Positions 9,700-21,246 of a stretch of 64,000 nucleotides of DNA are shown here, in pieces. The notes beneath the pieces were generated by a model. It worked only from the letters and a program-made list of their open reading frames with translations, searched no databases and was not told the DNA's origin. Within the stretch, counting starts at the first letter, position 1, and every line of letters begins with the position of its first letter. A program made the position numbers and the translations under genes. Source of the stretch: Balanoglossus misakiensis (Eukaryota; Hemichordata); assembly GCA_040954595.2 (NCBI GenBank), contig CM082588.2:11036001-11100000 (forward strand), given 5' to 3'.

Positions 9700-11640
9700 T
9701 TAATACTGAAAACATGGCAAACAGTTGTTGCTAACGGGGTTTTAAATCTCCCTTATAGATATTTTTGAACTCCCAATTTATGATTATTGACTGTTTGATT
9801 GATTAGTTGTTGCACAAATGATAGTATTATCAAAGTAAATAATATCTGTGAGAAATTTCTTTTCATATTTATTTGAATATGGATAGGGTAAGATGGGGGT
9901 TAAACAAAACTACATTTGTTCAAAAGTGGCAAAAACACAAATATGCAAAAATCACTATAATTGTACACCATCTTACTTAAATCACTACAAGGAACATTCC
10001 TGTCAAAGTTCAAAGCAATCTGACAAGCGCTTTCAGACACAGCGAATTTGATAACCATCTACAAATATATTTTTATTTTTTAAACAATTCTTTTACAACA
10101 CCTTACTTGGGTTACCCCCCTAGGAATCTGCATTCTGAGCAAAAATTACAAAATTGCTCAAAATTATAAATATACCAATTTCACAACAATTTGCAATTTG
10201 GACAAAAACTATGGCTTTCAGAAAGGAAGATTTTTCTTTACCAATAATGCAGTAAAAGACAAAACAATAAAAATAGAAAATTCATAATATTAGCTCAAAA
10301 CAAAACATACAGGACTGTATGGCATTTATTGACATTTATAAGAATATGGACAGGGTATGATAGGGGGGGGGGAATTATAAATTCCAAGGGGGTCATCAAT
10401 TTTTTGTCATAGCTTTTTGGGGCCATAGAAAAAATAACCTAAAAAGTAGGAAATCCTACGTCCCCCTAAGCTTTCATTCTGGCCAACAACTTTTTATGAA
10501 GGCTTCTGCAGTTGTTAAAAACAGATTGCCTGCTATGTTAGACTATCAATCTATAGAGGGGATGAAAAATGTCCTTTTGTCAAGTGTCTGGATTTTGATA
10601 ACTTCAACAGGTAAAAATATATTTGTAGATGTTTATCAAATTCGCTATGTCTGAAACAGTATGCTTGCAAATGTATTAATATAGTCAGATAATATGAATA
10701 GTGAAGATAGCAAAACAAACAGGTTTATGCTTATAGCCATAACTTCTATTAGTGATGTACATGTTGTACTTAGCAAATAATTGTTATGATCAACTTGGTT
10801 TTTATTGCACAAGATCTTTTTATTGCATCCATGTTTCGTTTCATTCTGGATAATAGTCTGTCTAAATAAGTTAACAGGCTTGATGAGGGTTATTTTAAAC
10901 AGCGTTCTCAAAAAACCTGCAATGTCATGCCCTATATTTATAAAGTTGAGGAGAGGTTGTATTCCTAGCAGGATGTTGAAATCATTGGAGGACAAACCCT
11001 GCCAGTACCAAAAGTTGCTGGGTGTTATAAATGTTTGAGTAACCCCCCCCCCCCCCCTTCCCCAATAACACAATATATACTAAAACATTTTTACAACATC
11101 TTACTCAGTTTACCCTTAGGAATATGCCTACCAAATCAATCTGGCATGCAGTTTTAAAGAAAAAAAAAATGACCAAAAGTGGCAAAAATTGCTCAAAATT
11201 AAAATATGCAAATTTTTCAACAATTTGAACAAAACTTTGGTTACTCAGACAACCATTAGAAGCTTCATACTAAAATTCAAAGAATGAGGCCTATAACTTT
11301 AAGAAATGATGATTTCTTTACCAATAATGTGGAATAATACAAAAAATGCATAAAAGATTTTTGGCATAAAAAATTAAAAATCGATAATATTAGCTCAAAA
11401 CATACAGGACTGTTTGAGGTAGACATAAGGTACATGCATACTGATTTTCAAATGAATGTGACCAGTGGTTGTTGAGTTTGAGTTTTGACCAATTTCACAT
11501 TTTCCTAGCTAATTTGCATATTTTTGGCAATGACAGCTTCATTTGAACAAACTCCAATCTTCAGCCTGGCCTGCATCTACACACCAAATATCGAGGTCAT
11601 ATGCCCAGCGGTTTTCAAGTTTGTGATGTGGACGGACATA
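9700..11640. repeat. Nested hairpin-family repeats with inverted segment
   Basis: Repeated AAATATGCAAA/ACAATTTGAACAAA blocks mark two or more copies of the hairpin-ended family. Within them, 10,036-10,075 (GCGAATTTGATAACCATCTA...) is repeated in inverse at 10,613-10,653, enclosing ~540 bp with a G9 run at about 10,365. The first 200 bp (about 9,900-10,030) are again found at about 18,100-18,215. Confidence 0.65.
10645..11073 (-). CDS. Unrecognised 142-residue open frame (doubtful)
   Basis: An uninterrupted minus-strand frame of 142 residues begins in a C15 homopolymer (translated as glycines) next to its start. The middle part, with TSSNDFNILL-like hydrophilic and ITLIKPVNLF-like hydrophobic stretches, resembles no family I know. 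It ends with a hydrophobic segment rich in L, I and S. It lies between repeat copies and has no visible splice partner. A 77-residue plus frame overlaps it. It is most likely chance or a relic inside repeat DNA. Confidence 0.15.
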   Translation of the reverse strand: MCYWGRGGGGVTQTFITPSNFWYWQGLSSNDFNILLGIQPLLNFINIGHDIAGFLRTLFKITLIKPVNLFRQTIIQNETKHGCNKKILCNKNQVDHNNYLLSTTCTSLIEVMAISINLFVLLSSLFILSDYINTFASILFQT

Positions 11641-11673
11641 CAGACATACATACATACATCCACCGATATCATA

Positions 11674-11702
11674 AGGTCCCATGGTAAAGCAAATGGGACC
11701 TT
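11674..11702. repeat. Terminal hairpin of repeat family
   Basis: AAGGTCCCAT and ATGGGACCTT form a 10-bp perfect stem around TGGTAAAGCA-type loop sequence. It directly follows an ACATACATACATCC tail, as in the other copies. Confidence 0.8.
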
Positions 11703-12151
11703 ACAAAACTATGATAACTCAGATCACCTATGAAGCTTCATACTAAATTTCAAATAAGTCAGCTGATCAATTCCAGAAAAGCAGATTTTCTACCGATAAT
11801 GTGGAAAGAGACAAAAAATACATAAAAAATCGAAAATTCACATTAGCTCACGACATATAGAACTGTGTGAGGTTAACATAACTTACAGGAATACCAATTT
11901 TCAATTTTGAAAGCAATTTGCTCAGTAGTTGTCGAGTTCCCGAGTTTGGACGAATTTGACACTTTCCCAGCTAATTTGCATATTTTGGCAATGACAACTT
12001 CATTTTGACAACTCCCACTTAATGCCCTGCCTGCATCTCCACACTAAATATCAAGGTCACATGCCAGTGGTTTCCAAGTGTTTGATATTGATAGACATAC
12101 AGACAAACATCCATACAGACATCCATATATACAGGTGCAACTGATCCCATA

Positions 12152-12195
12152 AGGTCCCATGGTATAAATACATATACCTGCACCAAATGGGACCT
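12152..12195. repeat. Terminal hairpin of repeat family
   Basis: AGGTCCCAT and ATGGGACCT are paired across a ~26-nt loop at the end of the repeat that opens duplication copy 1, and are followed by AATAATTCTG. The same junction is seen at 19,327-19,364 in copy 2. Confidence 0.8.
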
Positions 12196-12890
12196 AATAA
12201 TTCTGATAAAATGCCTACATAGTAAGTTTAAAAACCAATTGTACCTTCAACGTCCTTGGACAACAATGGCTAATATTACTTGCCAAGGGCGACTAGAATT
12301 TTGGGGGCCTGATGCAATTCTGATACATGTACTTCATGATTTAGAGATATTGTGAAAATCCTGTCAACCGAATTACAGGGAAATCAGATTTTCCATGTAA
12401 AATCATATCACCCAAAAATGTCAAGTGTCGAAAATAATTTTGAAACAAAAGTCTACTCAAAATCATACCAAAATTTAAATTTTAAAGCAGTACGTTAGGC
12501 AAGCAATTTGAGAATGAAGAAACTTACAAAAAAATTATAAATTGAAAATAACTTACAAATGCCGTACACAAACTTACAATCACTACCATATTACTGTACA
12601 AGTTAAAAGGACATTGTACCAGCAGAGACATTGCGATCGAGCAATCCCCAAGATATACATGACATGGTCTAATTACAAATATTGAATATGTAAAATAGGT
12701 ACACAACACTTCCATTCTTTCAGTACAGTCAGCTGCTTGTTAACAATAGGCATGTAGCTATTTCATCAAATTTACAGCCCAAGTCATGCCTATACAATTC
12801 TCCCTTAAGCTACCCTAAGTGAGTGATGAAAATCTCATATGGTCGACAATTGATGGCCGATTTTTGCCATGTTAAAGAAATGGGAGTTCA

Positions 12891-13677
12891 TAAGGCTGCA
12901 TTCACAAACACCTCTGGCGAGGGGGGGGGCAGGAGAATTGAGCGGGGGGGGGATTTGAAAAAATTGAAGGTATGTAAGGGGGGATTTGAAATAATTTAGG
13001 GACTGAAAGGGGGGACTTGAAAACTTTGACGACTAAATATTTATTTTGAGTCCACAAAAATGCAGTTTCGCGCCCTTTATTTTACACCCCCTCCCACACC
13101 CACCCCCCTCCATTCATCAACACCTTTCAATCATTAACTGGTTTATCTAGTGTCCCATGTCAGGGGACTTGCCCCCACCCCATGATAACTTTGAGCGGCG
13201 ACGGTTAAATTTATCCTCCCCAACATACTGGTAGTTGAGTTAATTTGCTTTTGCCGGGTTCATAAAAATGCAGCTTTGAGCTCTGTATTTTATAAAATTT
13301 TCTTACGTGGGAGGGGGACACCCCTTCCCACACCCACCCCCTTCAATTCCCGGTTTACAATGTCTCCCAACACAGAATACAAATACTTAAAAAATAAAAA
13401 CCATGTTCAGTTTTAATACCCACTGATGAGGGGAAACATCAGTTTCAAAGTCTTTTCATGGGAGCGCTGTTTTTCTTTTTTACAAGATAGATAAGTGATG
13501 TGTTTTGCTCTGTGAAAGAAAATGGGGGGGGGGATTTTAAAATTTTGGCAGTTCAGAAGGGGGTGGGGGATTTGAAAATATTTCGGGTTGTGTACAGGGG
13601 GGGGGCATGTGAAAATTAGCAGTAAAAAAATTGAATTCTCCCCCCCCCATCCAGAGGTGTTTGTGAATGGAGCCTAA
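12891..13677. mobile_element. 781-bp Harbinger-like MITE with TAA target duplication
   Basis: Inverted ends GGCTGCATTCACAAACACCT at 12,894 and AGGTGTTTGTGAATGGAGCC ending 13,674 differ at one position in 20, and the similarity continues inward. They are flanked by TAA at 12,891-12,893 and 13,675-13,677. Copy 2 of the segmental duplication shows the empty site TTCATAAGCT at about 20,180 with a single TAA. A 3-bp TAA duplication is typical of PIF/Harbinger (TWA). The interior is rich in G and C runs, with no transposase frame. Confidence 0.9.
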
Positions 13678-13891
13678 GCTAAAGCTAAAGTGATAATGGG
13701 TCATAACAGACAAAATAACAAAATGTGAAAAACATTTAATGAGTTTAATATGCTAACTACGGAGACAGACATGTTTGACCAAAGCATGAAATACACAAAA
13801 TGTATCATTTCTTCCACCTCTTACTACAGTGGGTTGTAGACTTTTCGCCCAGAATGCAATGTGATTTGACCCCCTAGCGCAAAGTGAAAAC

Positions 13892-13960
13892 CTATTTAAG
13901 GCAGCCAGAATTTTCTGCATAGTATGACGGAAACATTTGTAAAGTCATGGCTAGCGTGGG
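13892..13960. other. Ultra-conserved duplication block with exon-like borders
   Basis: About 65 bp here are identical to about 20,400-20,470 in copy 2, more than the background. There are two readings. On plus, TATTTAAG lies about 30 bp upstream of an ATG at 13,924. That ATG opens MTETFVKSWLAWA, followed at 13,963 by a GTAAGT donor. On minus, an AG at 13,961-13,962 opens a 69-nt frame ending in TAG and coding ...FPSYYAENSGCLK. This would join in phase with the exon at 14,106-14,178. Copy 2 has lost both the donor and the AG. The GTAAGT match favours the plus reading, but neither is proven. Confidence 0.35.
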
Positions 13961-14105
13961 CTGGTAAGTTTATATGGGGCTCTCCATGATAACCAGTTGT
14001 GGCTTACCACCACCATAATTTTGAAAGGGCGACTTCACTATTTGATGGGAAAAGGTAGCCTTTACAAACAAGCTATGGAGCATGTATACAGCAAGTTGTG
14101 CTTAC

Positions 14106-14178
14106 CGGAAAGCGGTCTTGGATCAGGCCTAGGTATTCTCTTCCTCCTCCGGCATACGTTGAAATGCTGTGTTTAAGA
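14106..14178 (-). CDS. Candidate internal exon B (73 nt), copy 1
   Basis: On minus, TTACTAAT (branch-point-like) is followed by ATTTGATTCACAG, then a 73-nt exon and a GTAAGC donor. One frame is fully open: LKHSISTYAGGG followed by REYLGLIQDRFP. The first base completes a codon begun upstream, which fits the 2-nt overhang left by exon A. Copy 2 (20,840-20,912) differs at one base, a synonymous CTA/TTA change. The protein family is unrecognised. A tetraspanin-like extracellular loop (LIQDRF) crossed my mind, but the CCG motif is missing. Confidence 0.4.
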
Positions 14179-14289
14179 CTGTGAATCAAATATTTGCTTA
14201 TCAATTAGTAACCAATCAACCTTGCTTTAGAATTATTTGGGCCATACTAATTAGTGAAAATATGCAAAACATGGTATAATATAGGGTCA

Positions 14290-14905
14290 GACTGTGCTGC
14301 GATAATGTACGTGGAATACGAATCAGAGAAATCTGTAACAGCGATCTTGAAACTCCATTTACATCAGTACTGCAGTAAAGTGGTCCACATGGGTATACCA
14401 CAAACATGGCAGTTAGGTGACAAGTGAAACTGACATCATATCTGTAAACGACAGGTGTACACACACTTTGACATCTACGTAACACTGTACAATGATTTCT
14501 TAATGTTTGTTGTGAAAATGAAACTTACATTTGATCCACCTCACTTTTCATACAACTGATTAGCGCAAGAATGTAAATTGTTGGCAATTATAAAACATTT
14601 ATTTTACTATAGAAAAGTAAGCCTTTACATTTAAACTTTGAATATCAGTATACTAAAATGTTTCAAACGTGGCTGTCAGTATATCTCATGGCATGGTGGC
14701 AGAAGTACATGTTGTTACCAGGGAAGACACATTGAACATAGACAAGCGCACTAGTCGCTTGGTGATTTTTCATCTAGATTCTCAAAACTTTCTGTGCATT
14801 TGGTAGCTTTGAGCAAGTTTCTGGTACTGAGCTGAGTTTCGAATTTGGAACTGGGCTGCTTTGGCTTTGATTACCATGGGCCAATATGATCTTATGCACA
14901 CATTT
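14290..14905. other. Sequence present only in duplication copy 1
   Basis: About 600 bp here have no counterpart in copy 2, where the flanks join at about 21,025. I see no inverted ends that would mark a transposon. A deletion in copy 2 is equally likely. A minus frame of 89 residues at 14,216-14,485 is partly in this segment and has no recognised domain. Confidence 0.5.
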
Positions 14906-15355
14906 TTGAAAAAAACTCCAGCCTGTTTGTGTCGTGATCTATATTTTTCTTTGTGGCCTAAGGTATTGTTTTATTTCACTATAAACAACATTACTTTCCT
15001 TCATGTGTCTATATATAATAATAGATCTCTTAGCCAGTTTGATGAAGCATAGTGTTGGACTAGCACACTTTCAGCCAAAATTACGGTATCTCCCCGTGTA
15101 TTGGTATGGGAGTAATTTCTAGCTATATGGTTAAGGAAATGCATCCAAATTTAATTTATGCTTCACATGAAGATTTGAACTTGACCATTTAATTCATGTC
15201 ATCACGATCATATCACAGGCAATCGAGGCTAGAATTCGAAGGAAAAAAGTATTGATAACTGGAAGGTGTAAATTAGTTCGTAGACATACATTGTTTCCTA
15301 TTGTTTCGGTTGTGCCACGCCCGATAAAAGCAAATATACAGCAAGTCATGCTTAC

Positions 15356-15430
15356 CATTGAGCGGTCTTAAACTCGCCCCAGACGAGGAAGAGAATCCCG
15401 AGTTGAAATGCAGACAATTTCAGGCAGCAT
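15356..15430 (-). CDS. Candidate internal exon A (75 nt), copy 1
   Basis: On minus, a perfect TACTAAC branch-point match lies about 25 nt before TTTGATTCACAG. Then comes a 75-nt exon and a GTAAGC donor. The only open frame reads CCLKLSAFQLGILFLVWGEF then KTAQ, with 1 nt at the start and 2 nt left over at the end. It is hydrophobic in the middle and may be a membrane segment. Copy 2 (21,840-21,914) differs at four bases: three synonymous, one W/R. It shares flanking sequence with exon B, so the two arose by an older duplication. Confidence 0.4.
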
Positions 15431-15475
15431 CTGTGAATCAAATAGATATAGAAGTTAGTAACCAGTCATAGTAGC

Positions 15476-16850
15476 TCTAAGTTGGGTGTAAAAGTCTAAG
15501 TTGGGTGTACTAACTCTCCTTGTTAACAGTAACTTTCAAAGAAACTGAGCAATTGGTTAAAAAGATTTGCTATCCAAAAACAAAGAAATTTACAACAAAC
15601 TACCTAAATATTGACAACCAGAATTTAATCAAAGTTGCACATACATGTACATGTGTTATGAAATTGTTAACTAACTTCCAAAGCAATCAGGAACCAGATA
15701 TTAACTGAATATGCTCACGTGCAGTACTGTGATTGGTTGACAGAATAACAAGATTAGAAAAACCAGTTTTAAACCATTTTGGTTTATAGTGTATATGGTG
15801 TAAGGGTTGTGTGTTGCACCATTGTGAAATGTAAACATGTTTGTGGAATTGTTGCCTTGTCAATTTTTGTAAGGGGTTATGAGTCATGTACCCCATCCTG
15901 AACTGCATAAAAATAATAAGTCTATGGAATTCTAAAACTCTTTGATCAAAAATGGCAAGAAATATACCAAAAAGTATGAATATTTCACCAGATTTCAACA
16001 AATCTGATTTCTGTTCATGCCTAAGAACCTCTTTAACAAGTTTCAATAAGGAAGACATTTTGGCAAACAACAGGAAATTCAGACAAATCTGACTGATATC
16101 ACATATATGAATTCCCATTCAAAGTTTCCAACCAATTGGACTTGTGGTATTACCGAAGACTATTTGGCCAAACCCTGCAGAAATTCCCAAAAAATACAAT
16201 TATGCAAATTTCATTACAATTTGATCATATCTGACTGAGATCACCCCTAGAAACCCAAATACAAAGTATCAAAACAATTGCACCTACATTTCACAGGATT
16301 GGATTTTTTGGCAAAAACAGGAAATATTGCCCAAAAATGCATTTTTGCAAATTTCACCACCGTTTGCACAAATGTGATTCAGGTAAGCCCTATGAACCTC
16401 CATACCAAGTTTCCAATCAATTGGACATGTAATTTCAGAGAAAAATTTTTTTTAACAAAACTGCAGAAAATTCCCCAAAAAATTCATAAAAAATAGGAAA
16501 CGCCAGATACTGACTCCACCTGAACAAAATCATACTAGGTCTTCCCAAAGTACTTGCACACCAATGCACGCCAATTTTTAACTTAATCTGATCCGCTGTT
16601 ATTAAGTTTTTCAATTTTGACTATTTGAACATTTTTCCAGTTAATACCAGTATGCATTTTTTCGCAATAACAATTTCTATGTACACACTAAATATCAGTA
16701 GTTTCAAGTTTTTGATGTTGATGGACATACACATACATACATCAATACATTAAGACGAAACTAATCCATTCACAAAATACATAATTCTGTATGAGGCACA
16801 CATACAGACATACATAGCCGACGGACACCAACTTATGCTATAAGCTGACA
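15476..16850. repeat. Diverged hairpin-family-like repeats; no gene
   Basis: The stretch contains repeated text such as TATGCAAATTTCATTACAAT and AAATTTCACC, and ends at about 16,720-16,830 in ACATACACATACATAC and ACAGACATACATAG tails. A 143-residue minus frame at 15,687-16,118 overlaps the repeat text. It has no recognised domain or splice context. Confidence 0.5.
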
Positions 16851-17640
16851 TTTATATACATGTTAGCCAAAAACAAAATCAACCTCAAAATAGACATTAA
16901 AATATATTGCACCACCATGAGAAGACAAATTCATTTTTTGACAAATTTTCTGGGGCGTCATTGATATAGCATGGCATATTGTCAAAGTACGTAGGCTCTG
17001 TGATAAGATTCCATACACACAAAATGGTAACCTTGGAAGTCCAGCTGACGTAGTTATGCAATGGCGTCTCGTGTATTCCGTCGCCAAAAAATCATCGTAA
17101 ACTAATTGATAGTCGGGGTCACAATTCAAGACGACTTTCTCTAAATTCTTTATGAATGGATTAAATCGAAATCGAAATGTTGACGTATGACATACGGAAT
17201 GAGATCTGAACAGACATTCAATGTTATCATTCTCGCTCGATCACATATTGGGTAGGCCATCTAGCAATCGCTATATAGTATTGGCGATAACAGACTGTCT
17301 ATAAACACACAAAACGGATTTTACTGTTGAGTGTGATCAACCGCCATGTTATTTTTCTCTGAACAATAGACAAATAGAAAGCCTGGTGACATTTTGAGAT
17401 TGACTGCGTGAGGACCACAATATGCGTGAATCATTTACGGTTTGTCTTGATGAATGGGTCACGTCATAGTCATAACGCGGATTCGGCTGCACGCCAACTA
17501 TCCGCCATATTGTCTCCACTAACTTACTCGTAAGTAGTTTCAAACTTCATTTGAAAAGAGTATTCGTCTGACGGTCCTGTAGATTAACAATTTACGCTCT
17601 ATGAAGCAACTAAACAACGTTAGCTTCCTTGTGGATTCAC
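16850..17640. promoter_or_regulatory. Possible CpG/YY1/CRE-bearing control region
   Basis: Compared with its surroundings this stretch is unique-looking and CpG-richer. It carries two YY1-like sites, CCGCCATGTT at 17,341 and CCGCCATATTG at 17,502, and a CRE-like TCACGTCA at 17,459. A minus frame (16,863-17,129) begins MNCDPDYQLVYDDFLATEYT and looks more protein-like than most frames here, but no family is recognised. No TATA box or clear first-exon donor is evident. Offered as a candidate promoter only. Confidence 0.25.
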
Positions 17641-17779
17641 GTAGGGAAGTTATTCGTAACGACGGGTACAGCGTCTGAGCATGGACAGAACCACGGCAAT
17701 ATCGCCAGGAATGTCTCATTTCACAGCGCCCTCAAACAGTCGATCTCCTCAAATTATCGTTTCCACTGGTCATATATGC

Positions 17780-18020
17780 AGCATTAACGAAAGCTCTCAT
17801 AGACAACCATGTAATAGAAAAATTAAAACTTTAATAACTTCATTAATATCAAAGCCACACCCACCAAAACCTTTTCAGTTCTTGCCATATGATATCTGAA
17901 CCTGTGTACTAAATTTGGTTGAAATCGGTTCAGCGGTTCTTGAGATATCGGGTATACAGACAGACACACACATACACAGACATCGCTAAACTATAAGCTC
18001 ACGTGATTTTCAGGTGAGCT
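17780..18020 (+). mobile_element. Second hairpin-ended non-autonomous repeat (AGCTCAC/GTGAGCT)
   Basis: The stretch carries AAATTTGGTTGAAATCGGTT followed by CAGCGGTTCTTGAGATATCG, then an ACAGACAGACACACACA tail. It ends with the stem AGCTCAC (17,996-18,002) and GTGAGCT (18,014-18,020) followed by AAAAA. This architecture (conserved core, microsatellite tail, terminal hairpin) mirrors the GGTCCCAT family although the sequences differ. The 5' end is unclear. Confidence 0.65.
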
Positions 18021-18039
18021 AAAAATTGGGTTACCCCTA

Positions 18040-18850
18040 GGAATATTCCTACCATATTTCAAAGCCATCAAAAAAGCAGTTTCAAAGAAAAACACATTTG
18101 TTCAAAAGTGGCAAAAACACAAATATGCAAACATCTCTATAATTGTACACCATCTTACTTCAATCACTACAAGGAACATTCCTGCCAAAATTCAAAGCAA
18201 TCTGACAAGGGTTTGAACGGTTTAACAGAAAACAGTTTTTGACAAAGATTGCAAAAAATATCCCCAATAACACAAGCACGCAGTTTTAACCATTTTTATG
18301 ACATCTTCCTTGGGTTACCCCTGGGAATCTGCCTACCAAATTGCAAAGCATTCTGACCATAATTGGCAAAATTGCTCAAAATTATAAATATGCCTATTTT
18401 ACAACAATCTGAACAAAAAATATGGTAACTCGGACCACCCATAGGAAGCTTCATACTAAATTTCGAAGGAGTCGGACTATCGCTTTCAGAAGTGAAGATT
18501 TTTTTTTACCAATAATGTGGAAAAAGACAAAAAAAATTAATAAACATTAGAAAATTCATAATATTAGCTCACAACATACAGGACTGTATGGGGTTCATTG
18601 ACATACCAATCTGACCAGTGGTTGTCAAGTTTCTGACTTTTGACCAATTTCACATTTACACAGGTAATATTTTGGCAATGACAATTTCATTTGAACAAAA
18701 TCCCATCTACAGCCCCGCCTGCATCTACACACTAAATATGGAAGTGATATGCCCAGCGGTTTTCATCCATTCACTCATACATACAAATGCAACTGATTCC
18801 ATAAGGTCCCAATCGTATATATGTACATAAACCAAATGGGACCTAAAAAT
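18040..18850 (+). mobile_element. Hairpin-ended repeat copy
   Basis: Family text begins GGGTTACCCCTAGGAATAT and runs through ACAGGACTGTATGGGGTTCA. It ends at the stem AGGTCCCAA/ATGGGACCT (18,803-18,844). The first 180 bp repeat 9,900-10,030. Relative to other copies the tail is shortened to CACTCATACATACAAATGC. Confidence 0.7.
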
Positions 18851-19326
18851 TGCTCCAAAATTATAAATACGCAATTTTTGGCAACAATTTAAACAAAACT
18901 ATGGTTGGTAACTCAGATCACCTATGAAGCTTCATAATAAATTTCAAACAAGTCAGCTGATCAATTCCAGAAAAGTAGGTTTTTACCGACAATGTGGAAA
19001 GAGAAAAAAAAATGCTTAAAAATAGAAAATTCACATTATTAGCTCACAACATGTAGAATTGTGAGAGGATACCATAAGGTACATGCATACCAATTATCAA
19101 TTTTGAAAGCAATTTGCCCAGTAGTTGTTGAGTTCCCAAGTTTTGACGAATTTGACACTTTCCCAGCTAATTTGCATATTTTGGCAATGACAACTTCACT
19201 GAGACAAACTCCCATCTACTGCCCTGTCTGCACATTAAATATCAAGGTGAAATGCCAGTAGTTTCCAAATGTTTGATGTTGATGGACATACAAACATCCA
19301 TACATACAGGTGCAACTGATCCCGTA

Positions 19327-19364
19327 AGGTACCATGGTATAAATACATATACCAAATGGGACCT
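19327..19364. repeat. Terminal hairpin of repeat family
   Basis: AGGTACCAT and ATGGGACCT form the stem, with one change relative to the other copies, followed by AATAATTCTGATAAAATGC exactly as in copy 1. Confidence 0.75.
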
Positions 19365-20839
19365 AATAATTCTGATAAAATGCGTACATACGTACATACA
19401 TACAAGTCAGCAATAAGGAGACGGGATAGTGGGCTGGCACTGAGTGTCTATTTCTATTGCAAATTATAAACATGCAGCAAGTGTAAAAACCACATGTACC
19501 TTCAACGTCCTTGGACAACACATTTTTGTAACTTTCCCAGATCAATGGCTAATATTACTTGCCAAAGGCGACTAGAATTTTGAGGGCCTGATGCAAGTCT
19601 GATACATGTACTTCATGATTTAGAGATATGATGAAAATCCTGTCAACCGAATTACAGGGAAATCAGATTTTCCATGTAAAATCATATCACCCAAAAGTGT
19701 CAAAAATAATTTTGAAACAAAAAGTCTACTCAAAATCATACCAAAATTTAAATGTTAATGCAGTACGTTAGGCAAGCAATTTGAGAATGAAGAAACTTAC
19801 AAAATAATTTATAAATTGTAAATAATTTACAAATGCCGCACACAAACTTACAATTACTACCATATTACTGAACATGTTAGAAGGACATTGTACCAGCAGA
19901 GACATTGTGATCGAGCAATCCCCAAGATATACATGACATGGTCTAATTACAAATATTGAATATGTAAAATATGTACACAACACTTCCAGTCTTACAGTAC
20001 AGTCAGCTGCTTGTGAACAATAGTCATGTAGCTATTTCATCAAATTTACAGCCCAAGTCTTGCCTATACAATTCTCCCTACTTTAAACACGTTTTAAGCT
20101 ACCCTAAATGAGTGATGAAAATCTCATACGGTCGATAATTTCAAGATGGCCGATTTTTGCCATGTTAAAGAAATGGGAGTTCATAAGCTAAAATGATGAT
20201 GGGTCATTCTTGAACTTTTTAACAGAAAAAATAGCAAAAGTGAAAAAAAGTTTAATATGCTAACTACCGAGACAGAAATGTTTGACCGAAGGAAGTCATG
20301 AAATACAGTAAACATATCATTTCTTCTATCTCTTACTACAGTTGGTTATGGACTTTCCGCCCAGAATGCAATGAGATTTGACACCTAGCGCAAAGTGAAA
20401 AACCTATTTAAGGCAGCCAGAATTTTCTGCATAGTATGACGGAAACATTTGTAAAGTCATGGCTAGCATGGGTTGGCAGGTTTATGGGACCCGCTCAGGT
20501 TCCCTCGAATAACACATAATGCATGATTGGTGACTGATTATTGTTTATTTGTTGATTTTGTCACATTTTCAGAAAAATCCCTATCAATCAGTCATATTTG
20601 TTTGGCCTTGCTATACAGCGCAATATGAATCTTGTTGACTGAAATTGTTGAGGATAGTGGTACATAAAGGTTACCAATTGGAAAATATTAAAATGATTAT
20701 TAGTGGTGTCCAACTCTTCATGATAACCAGTTGTGGCTTGCCACCACCATAATTTTAAAAGGGTGACTTCACTATTTGATGGGAAAAGGTAGCATTTACA
20801 AACAAGCTATGGAGCATGTATACAGCAAGGTGTGCTTAC

Positions 20840-20912
20840 CGGAAAGCGGTCTTGGATCAGGCCTAAGTATTCTCTTCCTCCTCCGGCATACGTTGAAATG
20901 CTGTGTTTAAGA
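20840..20912 (-). CDS. Candidate internal exon B', copy 2
   Basis: Same structure as 14,106-14,178: ATTTGATTCACAG acceptor, 73-nt fully open exon and GTAAGC donor. The single coding difference from copy 1 is synonymous, while the surrounding intronic sequence differs more. It joins in phase after exon A' at 21,840-21,914. Confidence 0.35.
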
Positions 20913-21246
20913 CTGTGAATCAAATATATGCAAATATTAATTAGTAACCAATCAACCTTGCTTTAGAATTATGTGGGCCATACAAATTAGTGAAAATATG
21001 CAAAACATGGTATAATATAGGGTCAGAAAAAATTTCCAGCCTGTTTGTGTCATGATTTACATTTTTCTTTCTGGCCTAAAGTATTGTTTTATTTCACTCT
21101 AAACAACATTACTTTCCTTCATGCGTCTAATATAATAACAGATCTCTTAGCCAGTTTGATTAAGCATAGTTTTGGACTAGCACACGTTCAGCCAAAGTTA
21201 AAGTATCTCCCTGTGTATTGATATGGGAGTAATTTTAGCTATATGG

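Larger units (their letters stand above)
11700..15475. repeat. Segmental duplication, copy 1
   Basis: This stretch aligns co-linearly with 18,850-21,962 at roughly 90-95% by eye. It starts with a hairpin-family repeat, followed by unique-looking DNA and exon-like modules. Copy 1 has an extra Harbinger-like MITE (12,894-13,674) and ~600 bp at about 14,290-14,905 that copy 2 lacks. Copy 2 has an extra ~200 bp at about 20,490-20,700 and a TTAA MITE. The duplication may begin earlier, at about 9,900 / 18,080. A third, diverged trace is at about 41,940-42,230. Confidence 0.85.

Noticed and set aside
14088-15360. ATGCTTACC motifs as U1 snRNA genes or spliced-leader genes
   Set aside because: Only the short donor-complementary stretch matches. 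The following sequence has no U1 stem-loops or Sm site. Minus-strand GTAAGC donors explain it better.
14106-15430. Exons A and B as a tetraspanin
   Set aside because: A hydrophobic stretch and LIQDRF are suggestive, but the defining CCG motif is absent in the following sequence.
12524-19983. Paired minus frames at 12,524-12,715 and 19,768-19,983 sharing CHVYLGDCSI as a conserved gene
   Set aside because: Similarity is due to the segmental duplication. Differences are mostly replacements and the downstream parts diverge, so no coding constraint is seen.
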